A stretch of DNA of 47,791 bases from Actinomadura roseirufa (lineage in GTDB: Bacteria > Actinomycetota > Actinomycetes > Streptosporangiales > Streptosporangiaceae), in assembly GCF_900659635.1 (NCBI RefSeq), contig NZ_CAACVB010000036.1:1-47791 (forward strand). Direction: 5' to 3'. The first letter of the stretch is position 1; each line of letters starts with the position of its first letter. Position numbers and translations under genes: made by a program. The notes beneath the pieces are model-generated. The model was given only the letters and a program-made list of their open reading frames with translations, made no database searches and was not told the DNA's origin. Shown piece after piece: positions 41,271 to 47,791 of the stretch.

Positions 41271-42527
41271 ATGAGAAGAACGAAGAAGGCGTTCGCCGTC
41301 ATGGTCCCCGCGCTCGTCCTCGTCGCGTCGGCGGCGGAGGCGGCCCAGGCCGGGGCCGCCGGCCCGCGGGCCGGCGGCGGATCGGCCGCCGTCGCGCCCA
41401 CCGATCCGCCGGAGGGAGGCGACGTCCCGGGCGGCGCCTCCGGTGACCTCCCCGGGGGCGCGCAGGACGGCGGGCGGGACGGCGCGCCGGGAGGCGGCCG
41501 TGACGATCCGGGCGGGGACGGGCAGAACCGGGGCCAGGACGGCGGGCGAGACGGCGGGCGGGACGGCGAGGGCCAGAACCCGAACGAGCGGCGCACCCAG
41601 GACCAGCCCCAGCGGCCGGACCAGCCCCAGCAGCAGGCCGTCAAGCCGGGCCCCGACCGCGTCCAGTTCGCCGACGTCCGCCAAGCCCCGGCGGTGCCGC
41701 GGGCGAGGCCAGGCCGCGGCGGCTCCCGGGGGACGTTCACCTCGAACTGCGGGCGGAACGCCGGGCTGCGGCACAGCAACCCCGACAACGTCATCGTGGC
41801 CCCCGGCGTGACCAACGGCGCGCACCACGTCCACGACTACGTCGGCAACGAGTCGACCGACGGGTTCTCCACCGACGACGGCCTCGCGGCGGCCGGGACG
41901 ACGTGCGCGAACGGCGACCGGTCGACCTATTACTGGCCGGTGGTGCGGCTGCGCGCCGGGCGGGACGGGTCCGCGGCGGCGGAGCGGAGCCGCCGGGACG
42001 GCAACGTCGGCTCGATCGTGACCCCCGCGTCCGCGCGGCTGGAGTTCCGCGGCAACGCGCGCGCCGCGGTGACCGCGATGCCGCGCTTCCTGCGGGCCGT
42101 CACCGGCGACGCGAAGGCCGGGACGAACGGGACGGCCAGCGCGCGGGCGCGGTGGACGTGCACCGGGTTCGCGGACCGCGCGTTCACCGACCGGTACCCG
42201 CTCTGCCCGCGCGGCGGCGAAGTGACGCGGGTGCTGGACTTCCCGAGCTGCTGGGACGGGCAGAACACCGACAGCGCGAACCACCGCGACCACATCGTGT
42301 TCCCCGACCCGCGCTCCGGCGCCTGCCCGCAGGGGACCAGGCCGGTCCCGCAGCTGCGCATGACGCTGACCTACGACGTGCCCGCCCGGCCGCTGGCGTT
42401 CGCGCTGGACACCTTCCCCGAGCAGGGGCACGACCCGGTCACCGACCACGGCGACTTCATCAACGTCATGCCGGACGGCCTGATGCGGCGCGCCGTGGCG
42501 TGCATCAACGGAGGACGCGCCTGCTGA
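41271..42527 (+). CDS. Secreted DUF1996 protein
   Basis: A 418-residue exported protein. Its signal peptide (MRRTKKAFAVMVPALVLVAS) precedes a Gly/Asp/Arg-rich disordered stretch (about 45-115) and a Gln/Pro segment. The DUF1996 domain (about 155-415) has conserved HHVHDYVGN, LRAGRD, LDFPSCWDGQNTDSANHRDHIVFP and the final DFINVM; the many His/Asp/Cys residues hint at metal binding or disulfides. The family is widespread in actinomycetes and fungi, with no proven function. GAGGAG lies just upstream of the ATG. The low-complexity leader is longer than usual and could be a wall-spanning linker. Confidence 0.85.
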   Translation: MRRTKKAFAVMVPALVLVASAAEAAQAGAAGPRAGGGSAAVAPTDPPEGGDVPGGASGDLPGGAQDGGRDGAPGGGRDDPGGDGQNRGQDGGRDGGRDGEGQNPNERRTQDQPQRPDQPQQQAVKPGPDRVQFADVRQAPAVPRARPGRGGSRGTFTSNCGRNAGLRHSNPDNVIVAPGVTNGAHHVHDYVGNESTDGFSTDDGLAAAGTTCANGDRSTYYWPVVRLRAGRDGSAAAERSRRDGNVGSIVTPASARLEFRGNARAAVTAMPRFLRAVTGDAKAGTNGTASARARWTCTGFADRAFTDRYPLCPRGGEVTRVLDFPSCWDGQNTDSANHRDHIVFPDPRSGACPQGTRPVPQLRMTLTYDVPARPLAFALDTFPEQGHDPVTDHGDFINVMPDGLMRRAVACINGGRAC

Positions 42528-42715
42528 TCCTCCAGCCCCGCATGCGCCCGACCAGCCCGTCCGCCTGACCAGCCCGACCAGCCCGACCCGCCCGGACCGG
42601 CGCAGACCGGTCCGCGGCTCGGACGCGCGGCCGGTGCGCGCCGCCGCCCCCGTTCCCCGGCGCGCCGCACCGGCCGCGCCCGCTACCGGCCCTCCCGGGT
42701 CCGTAGGATCGCGGC

Positions 42716-43375
42716 ATGAACGTTGTGATCGCGGGCGGGCACGGGCAGATCGCGTTGCGGCTGTCCCGGCTGCTGGCCGCGCGGGGGGACACCGTGCTCG
42801 GCATCATCCGCAACCCGGCGCACGCCGGCGACGTCCGCGCGGCGGGGGCCGGGCCCGTCGTGTGCGACCTGGAGACGGCGCGGGTGGAGGAGGTCGCCGA
42901 CGCGGTGACCGGCGCGGACGCGGTCGTGTTCGCCGCCGGGGCCGGCCCCGGCAGCGGCGCCGCGCGCAAGGACACCGTCGACCGGGCCGCCTCGGTGCTG
43001 CTCGCGGACGCCGCGGAGCGCGCGGGCGTCCGGGACTTCGTGCAGATCTCCGCCATGGGCGCCGGCGACCCGCCGCGCCCGGGGCGCGACGACGTCTGGG
43101 CCGCCTACATCAAGGCCAAGGGCGAGGCGGAGGACGACCTGCGCGCCCGCGGCGGCCTGGACTGGCTGATCCTGCGCCCCGGCCGGCTCACCGACGACCC
43201 CGGCACCGGCCGGGTCGCGCTGGCCGAGCCGCCGATCGGGAGCGGGCCGGTGACGCGCGACGACGTCGCGGCGGTCGTCGCGGAGCTGCTCGCCGCGCCC
43301 GGCGTGCGCCACCGGACGCTCGACCTCCTCAACGGCGACGTCCCGATCGAGCACGCCGTGGCGGCGCTGGGCTGA
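42716..43375 (+). CDS. NAD(P)-binding oxidoreductase (atypical SDR)
   Basis: A 219-residue Rossmann-fold protein: nucleotide-binding MNVVIAGGHGQIALRLSRLL, VVFAAGAGPGSG strand-loop, RDFVQISAMGAG, and LDWLILRPGRLTDDPGTGRV. The Tyr/Lys pair of classical SDRs is replaced by AAYIKAKGEAE, as in the atypical SDR5/YwnB-like group. It may act on quinones or serve as a sensor; the substrate is unknown. ATG start without a strong ribosome site. The preceding 188 bases contain short CCGACCAGC repeats but no gene. It converges with the acyl-CoA synthetase gene, with 7 bases between the stops. Confidence 0.82.
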   Translation: MNVVIAGGHGQIALRLSRLLAARGDTVLGIIRNPAHAGDVRAAGAGPVVCDLETARVEEVADAVTGADAVVFAAGAGPGSGAARKDTVDRAASVLLADAAERAGVRDFVQISAMGAGDPPRPGRDDVWAAYIKAKGEAEDDLRARGGLDWLILRPGRLTDDPGTGRVALAEPPIGSGPVTRDDVAAVVAELLAAPGVRHRTLDLLNGDVPIEHAVAALG

Positions 43376-43382
43376 GCCCCGG

Positions 43383-45173
43383 TCAGGACGCGTACAGCGC
43401 GTCGATCTCGCCGGCGAAGTCCTTCATCACCACGGTGCGCTTGACCTTCAGGCTCGGCGTCATGTGGCCGGCCGCCTCGGTGAAGTCGACGCCGAGCACG
43501 GTGTGCCTCTTGACGGCCTCGGCGTGGCTGACCGACCGGTTGGCGTCCGCGACCGCGGCCTCGATCTCGGCGAGCAGGCCGGGGTCGCGGCGCAGCTCGT
43601 CCACCGTCATCGCGGCGGGCCTGCCGTGCCGGGTCTTCCAGGGGCCGAGCGCCTCCTCGTCCAGCGTGATGAGGGCGCCGATGAACTTGCGCCCGTCGCC
43701 GACGACGAGGCACTGGCTGATCAGCGGGTGCGCGCGGATCCGGTCCTCCAGCGGGGCGGGCGCCACGTTCTTGCCCGCCGCGGTGACGAGGATCTCCTTC
43801 TTGCGGCCGGTGATCCGCAGGAAGCCCTCCTCGTCCAGTGAGCCGAGGTCGCCGGTGTGGAACCAGCCGTCGTTCAGGGCCGCCTCGGTGGCGGCCTCGT
43901 CGTTCCAGTAGCCGCGCAGGACGTTGATCCCGCGGACGAGGACCTCGCCGTCCTCGGCGATGCGGAGGTCCACGCCCGGGATCGGCCGGCCCACCGTGCC
44001 GATCTTGATCGCGGTGGGACGGTTGACGGTCGCGGGGGCGGTGGTCTCGGTGAGGCCGTAGCCCTCCAGGATCGTGATGCCGGCGCCGCGGAAGAAGTGG
44101 CCGAGGCGCTCGCCGAGCGCGGCGCCGCCCGACACCGCGAACCGCACCCGCCCGCCGACGGCGGCGCGCAGCTTGCGGTAGACGAGCGCGTCGAAGACGC
44201 GGTGGCGGAGCCTGAGGCCGATGCCGGGCCGGCCGTCCTGCAGGGCCCGGCTGTAGGCGACGGCCGTGTCGGCCGCCGCCGCGAAGATCCGGCCCTTGCC
44301 CTCGGCGGCGGCCTTCCGCTCGGCGCCGTTGTAGACCTTCTCGAAGACGCGGGGGACGGCCAGCAGGAAGGTCGGCCGGAACGTCGCGAGGTCGGGCAGC
44401 AGGTTCGGCACGTCGCCGTGCCCGAGCACGATGCCGCCCTCGACGCAGGCGACCTCGATCAGCCTGGCGAACACGTGCGCGAGCGGCAGGAACAGCAGTG
44501 TGGAACTGCCGTCCACCGTGATCTCGGATATCGCGCCCTGCACGGCGTTGCGGGCCGTCAGCACCAGGTTGCCATGGGTGATCTCGCAGCCCTTGGGGCG
44601 CCCGGTGGTACCGGAGGTGTAGACGAGCGTGGCGACGTCGGCGGCGCCGCGTGAGCGGCGGCGCTCGGCGACCACGTCGTCGCTGAGGTCCGCGCCGAGC
44701 GCGGTGACCTCGGCGACGCCGCCCGCGTCGATTCCCCAGACGCGCGCGAGGCCGGGCAGCGCGCCGCGGACCCGCTCGATCGAGGCCAGGTGCGCGGCGG
44801 TCTCGGCGAACACGGCCCGGGCGCCGGAGTCGCCGAGGATCCACTCGATCTGCTCGTCGGAGGAGGTCTCGTAGACGGGGACCGCGACGGCGCCCGCCGT
44901 CCAGATCGCGTAGTCCAGGAGGGTCCACTCGTAGCGGGTGCGCGACATCAGGGCGACCCGGTCGCCGGGCTCGATCCCGGCGGCGGCCAGGCCCTTGGCG
45001 ACGCCCGCGACCTCGGCGGCGAAGCCGGCGGCGGTGACGGCGCTCCACGCCCCGCCGGTCCACCGGCGCAGGACGATCGCGCCGGGTCGCTCGGCGGCCC
45101 GGGTGAACGGCGCGTCGGTCAGGTTGGCGGAGTCGGGGACCTCCACCATCGCGGGGACGCTGAACTCGCGCAC
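43383..45173 (-). CDS. Long-chain fatty-acid-CoA ligase (FadD15-like)
   Basis: A 596-residue acyl-CoA synthetase. LVYTSGTTGRPKGCEITHGN (AMP-binding P-loop), LEGYGLTETTAPATVNRP (A5), DGWFHTGDLGSLDEEGFLRI (A7) and TGRKKEILVTAAGKNVAP are clear, with a usual C-terminal lobe ending MTPSLKVKRTVVMKDFAGEI. It activates long-chain fatty acids with ATP and CoA. The GTG at 45173 is chosen for the AGGGAG site 6 bases upstream; longer versions read into the promoter region. It is divergent from cutC across 243 bases in which I see no other gene. Confidence 0.92.
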   Translation of the reverse strand: MREFSVPAMVEVPDSANLTDAPFTRAAERPGAIVLRRWTGGAWSAVTAAGFAAEVAGVAKGLAAAGIEPGDRVALMSRTRYEWTLLDYAIWTAGAVAVPVYETSSDEQIEWILGDSGARAVFAETAAHLASIERVRGALPGLARVWGIDAGGVAEVTALGADLSDDVVAERRRSRGAADVATLVYTSGTTGRPKGCEITHGNLVLTARNAVQGAISEITVDGSSTLLFLPLAHVFARLIEVACVEGGIVLGHGDVPNLLPDLATFRPTFLLAVPRVFEKVYNGAERKAAAEGKGRIFAAAADTAVAYSRALQDGRPGIGLRLRHRVFDALVYRKLRAAVGGRVRFAVSGGAALGERLGHFFRGAGITILEGYGLTETTAPATVNRPTAIKIGTVGRPIPGVDLRIAEDGEVLVRGINVLRGYWNDEAATEAALNDGWFHTGDLGSLDEEGFLRITGRKKEILVTAAGKNVAPAPLEDRIRAHPLISQCLVVGDGRKFIGALITLDEEALGPWKTRHGRPAAMTVDELRRDPGLLAEIEAAVADANRSVSHAEAVKRHTVLGVDFTEAAGHMTPSLKVKRTVVMKDFAGEIDALYAS

Positions 45174-45416
45174 GGGCCACTCCCTCGGTTGCTCTCGGAC
45201 GGCTGGGACGTCGCCGGGGGTATGTCCGCAGCCGATGATACCCACGAGTAGGAAACCGGCCGGCGGTGCGGCGAACGTCCGCAGCGCCCAGTTTCGCAGG
45301 ACGCGGCGGTTAACGGCACGGCAAAGACCGCACGGTGCCCCTGGCGCCGGCCGCCCCGTCGCCTACGCTTGGTCTGGCCGCACTCCGGCCGCCACGGACG
45401 TGATTCGGGGGACGCC

Positions 45417-46118
45417 ATGTCGCTGCTCGAGGTGATCGCGCTGACCGCCGCCGACGCGCGGGCCGCCGAGGAGGGCGGCGCCGACCGGATCGAGGTGGTC
45501 GCCGACATGGGCGCCGACGGCCTCACGCCCGACCCCGACGTGGTCGACGCGATGCGCAAGGCCACCTCGCTGCCGATGCGGGTGATGCTGCGGGCCAACG
45601 CGGGCTTCCGCACCACCGCCGCCGAGCTCGACCGGCTCCGGCACGCCGCGTCCCGGCTCGCCGGGGCGGGCGTGGACGGCTTCGTGCTCGGCTTCCTCGA
45701 CTCCTTCGGCCAGATCGACGCCGCCGCCACCGGCAAGCTCGCCGCCGTCGCCGCGCCGCTGCCGTGGACCTTCCACCGCGCGCTGGACCACGCCATCGAC
45801 CCGGTGCAGGCGTGGGACGTCGTCCGCCGTCTCGGCGGCGGGCTCGACACGGTTCTCACCGCGGGCTCGGCGCGGGGCGTCGACGCTGGCGTGGACGTGC
45901 TCGTCCGGCGGGCCACCGAGGACCCCGACTCGGCGAACATGATCATGGCGGGCGGGGGACTGCGCCGCAAGCACGTCGCGGTGCTCGCGGCGGCCGGCGT
46001 GACCGCCTTCCACGTGGGCACGGCCGTGCGCCCGGACGGCGCCTGGGACGCCCCCGTCGACGCCGCGCTGGTGCACGAGTGGCGGTCGCTGGTGTCGGCC
46101 GCCGCCGACCGCGGCTGA
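45417..46118 (+). CDS. cutC: CutC-family protein
   Basis: A 233-residue TIM-barrel protein of the CutC family: LLEVIALTAADARAAEEGGADRIEVVADM at the N-terminus, GVDGFVLGFLDSFGQID in the middle, LPWTFHRALDHAIDPVQAW and LDTVLTAGSARGVDAGVDVL, then IMAGGGLRRKHVAVL. CutC was named for copper homeostasis in Escherichia coli, but a direct copper role is disputed. The ATG at 45417 follows GGGGGA. No metal box is obvious upstream. It is followed 50 bases later by the metallophosphoesterase gene. Confidence 0.9.
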   Translation: MSLLEVIALTAADARAAEEGGADRIEVVADMGADGLTPDPDVVDAMRKATSLPMRVMLRANAGFRTTAAELDRLRHAASRLAGAGVDGFVLGFLDSFGQIDAAATGKLAAVAAPLPWTFHRALDHAIDPVQAWDVVRRLGGGLDTVLTAGSARGVDAGVDVLVRRATEDPDSANMIMAGGGLRRKHVAVLAAAGVTAFHVGTAVRPDGAWDAPVDAALVHEWRSLVSAAADRG

Positions 46119-46168
46119 GCCGCCGGGCGCGTCCACGGCCGCCGGGCACGCCCCATTAGAGTCGGTTC

Positions 46169-46936
46169 ATGAGGATCCACGTGGTGAGCGACGTCCATGG
46201 CCGCGCGGAGGCGCTCCGGCACGCGGCGGACGGCGCGGACGTGTTCGTCTGCCTGGGCGACCTGATCCTGTTCATCGACTACTCCGACCACGCGCAGGGG
46301 ATCTTCGCGGACCTGTTCGGCCAGGAGAACGCCGACCGGTTCATCGCGCTGCGCACGCGCAAGCGCTTCGAGGAGGCCCGCCAGTTCTCCCAGGGCCTCT
46401 GGGCGGGCCTGGACGGCGGCGCGTGGCCGCACATCGAGCGGGCCGTCGACCGGCAGTACGCGGAGCTGTTCGCCGCGATGCCGTCGCCCGCCCTCCTCAC
46501 CTACGGCAACGTGGACGTCCCGCGCATGTGGGGCCCGCACCTGCGTCCCGGCCACCGGGTGCTGGACGGGCAGACCGCCGAGCTGGGCGGGCTGACGTTC
46601 GGCTTCGTCGGCGGCGGGCTGCGCACCGAGTACCGCACCCCCTACGAGCTGGACGAGGAGGACTACGCGGCCAAGGTCGAGGCGCTCGGCGCGGTGGACG
46701 TGCTGTGCTGCCACATCCCGCCCGCCGTCCCCGAACTGCTCTACGACACCGTGGCCCGCCGGTTCGAGCGGGGCAGCGAGGCCGTCCTGGAGGCGATTCT
46801 CCGGACGCAGCCGAAGTACGTGCTCTTCGGCCATGTCCACCAGCCGCTCGCCCGGCGGATCCGCATCGGGCGCACCGAATGCGTGAATGTCGGTCATTTC
46901 CGCGCCAGCGGGGTTCCGTACGTCCTGTCCGTGTGA
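46169..46936 (+). CDS. Calcineurin-like metallophosphoesterase
   Basis: A 255-residue phosphoesterase with all metal-binding blocks: DVHG (8-11), GDLI (about 31-34), GNVD (about 112-115), CCHIPP (about 179-184) and GHVH (about 219-222). The enzyme could act on nucleotides, phosphoproteins or phosphodiesters; the substrate is unknown. A TTAGAGT element (TAnnnT type -10) ends 8 bases before the ATG, and there is no ribosome site. Transcription probably begins at or near the start codon, giving a leaderless mRNA, a common arrangement in actinobacteria. Confidence 0.9.
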   Translation: MRIHVVSDVHGRAEALRHAADGADVFVCLGDLILFIDYSDHAQGIFADLFGQENADRFIALRTRKRFEEARQFSQGLWAGLDGGAWPHIERAVDRQYAELFAAMPSPALLTYGNVDVPRMWGPHLRPGHRVLDGQTAELGGLTFGFVGGGLRTEYRTPYELDEEDYAAKVEALGAVDVLCCHIPPAVPELLYDTVARRFERGSEAVLEAILRTQPKYVLFGHVHQPLARRIRIGRTECVNVGHFRASGVPYVLSV

Positions 46937-46999
46937 ACGATACTGCTCAGAGAGGCACCTTCCCCCGCACGGGTGCCGCCGATCCGGAGGGACACGCAG

Positions 47000-47434
47000 A
47001 TGGCGGACCGCACGAGCTCGTCCATCGCCGTCAAGGCCGGGAAGTCCGAGGTCATGGCGGTGATCGCCGACCTGGAGCGCTACCCGGACTGGGCCGGCGG
47101 CGTCCGCGCGTTCACCGTCCAGGAGGCGGGTGAGGACGGCCGGGCCCGGCGCGCCCGGCTCACCTTCGACGGCGGCCCGTTCAGCGACACCGTCGGCCTG
47201 GCCTACACCTGGGACGGCGACGACCGCGTGGCGTGGGAGCTGGTGGACAAGGGCACGGTCGTCACCGGCCTGCACGGCTCGTACCGGCTGGCCGAGGAGG
47301 GCGGGGTCACCGAGGTCACCTACGAGCTGGCGGTCGACGTCCGCGTCCCCATGATCGGGATGGTCCGGCGCAAGGGCGAGAAGCGGATCATCGACACCGC
47401 TCTGCGCGGCCTCAAGCGGCACGTCGAGCGCTGA
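47000..47434 (+). CDS. SRPBCC/polyketide-cyclase-like lipid-binding protein
   Basis: A 144-residue START/Bet v 1-fold protein: SSSIAVKAGKSEVMAVIADLERYPDWAGGVRAF is the typical N-terminal helix-grip signature, followed by beta strands (TWDGDDRVAWELVDKG, YRLAEEGGVTEVTYEL) and the long C-terminal helix (KRIIDTALRGLKRHVE). It probably binds a lipid-like ligand in its cavity. GGAGGGA precedes the ATG. In many actinobacteria a protein of this kind lies close to an acyl-CoA synthetase and a phosphoesterase, as here, so a lipid-related role is likely. Confidence 0.85.
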   Translation: MADRTSSSIAVKAGKSEVMAVIADLERYPDWAGGVRAFTVQEAGEDGRARRARLTFDGGPFSDTVGLAYTWDGDDRVAWELVDKGTVVTGLHGSYRLAEEGGVTEVTYELAVDVRVPMIGMVRRKGEKRIIDTALRGLKRHVER

Positions 47435-47499
47435 CCTGTTCTCCGCAGGTCGCGAGGGCGATACCGTGTGTCGCCGACGACAAAATGGAAGATGTGGGT

Positions 47500-47791
47500 A
47501 TGACCGAGCAGCCAGGCGACCTCCTCGACGAGGCGGCCAAGCTCTTCGACACGCTGCGCCGCCGCCTCGGCGGCTCCGGCGGCGGTCCCGGTGACGCTCC
47601 CGGGCCCCGCCGCACGACCCGGGACGACGCGCACGACCCCGACGACGCCGACGACGCCGCCGACGTGTGGAGCCGCGCGACCGCCGAGCCGCCGCGCATC
47701 GCCACCGGCGCGCCCGAGTGCCGCGACTGCCCGGTCTGCCGGGCGATCGCGATCGGCCGCGAGGCCGGCGGCGACGTGCGCCGGCACGTCC
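47500..47791 (+). CDS. Hypothetical actinobacterial protein with CxxC motif (partial)
   Basis: 97 residues are visible before the window ends. An N-terminal amphipathic helix (DLLDEAAKLFDTLRRRLGG) is followed by an acidic, disordered stretch (DDAHDPDDADDAADVW) and then a CRDCPVCRAIAI segment, whose CxxCPxC pattern could bind metal. Small proteins of this layout follow SRPBCC genes in many actinobacteria; I do not know a function. An ATG at 47485 in the same frame would add 5 residues; 47500 has the better upstream purine tract. Confidence 0.65.
   Translation, partial: MTEQPGDLLDEAAKLFDTLRRRLGGSGGGPGDAPGPRRTTRDDAHDPDDADDAADVWSRATAEPPRIATGAPECRDCPVCRAIAIGREAGGDVRRHV

Noticed and set aside
1..47791. 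Second attachment site (repeat of the tRNA-Arg 3' end)
   Set aside because: I looked for the T-arm/acceptor sequence elsewhere by eye and found no copy. A computed repeat search would settle it.

Overview
The window is very GC-rich DNA with GTG/ATG starts, frequent ATGA/GTGA overlaps between genes and families typical of mycelial actinomycetes (DUF2637, replication-relaxation protein, DUF1996, peptidase-inhibitor I36). An Actinomadura/Thermomonosporaceae- or Streptomyces-like chromosome fits best; the genus is an inference.

Region A (1-13.3 kb) is an envelope and stress region. A minus-strand lipoprotein/ATPase/ATPase/FtsX-permease ABC operon faces an orphan sensor kinase. Then come a ZIP metal transporter with two candidate operators, a lipoprotein M14 carboxypeptidase, and a compact cassette at 6.6-10.2 kb. 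The cassette pairs a BlaR1-like M56 peptidase and BlaI-like repressor with a divergent operon of DedA, PAP2 phosphatase and UppP. All three operon products belong to families that recycle the undecaprenyl-phosphate (C55-P) lipid carrier. Two BlaI-type palindromes sit between the divergent units, and a near-identical third copy lies upstream of the ZIP gene. Fragments of an OmpR-type response regulator flank the cassette on both sides, as if the cassette had landed inside that gene. A COG4705-like membrane protein with a complete response regulator/kinase pair follows.

Region B (13.4-28.5 kb) is a decayed mobile island. It holds a tightly coupled minus-strand conjugation module: a VirB6/TrbL-like protein, a PrgI-like protein, VirB4, VirD4, a replication-relaxation protein, an SLT+NlpC/P60 wall hydrolase and a DUF2637 protein. 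An IS5-family element with a frameshifted transposase cuts the 5' end of the module. Beyond it lie a secreted I36/NucB-like nuclease pair, an unknown gene, a Na+/H+ antiporter fragment truncated by a degenerate IS3-family element, and a tRNA-Arg(TCT) gene at the probable island edge. No relaxase or integrase is in view.

Region C (28.7-47.8 kb) looks like ordinary chromosome: an APH-like kinase with cobD-cobQ, an OpuC-type osmolyte ABC operon, a benzoate-CoA-ligase-like enzyme carrying an in-frame 15-bp minisatellite, a MarR/MFS pair, LysE, a DUF4142 remnant, a DUF1996 secreted protein, an NAD(P)-binding protein, a long-chain acyl-CoA synthetase, CutC, a metallophosphoesterase, an SRPBCC protein and a cut-off hypothetical gene.

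The leading candidate for a little-described system is the BlaR1/BlaI-like C55-P salvage cassette together with its apparent extra regulatory target, the ZIP transporter.
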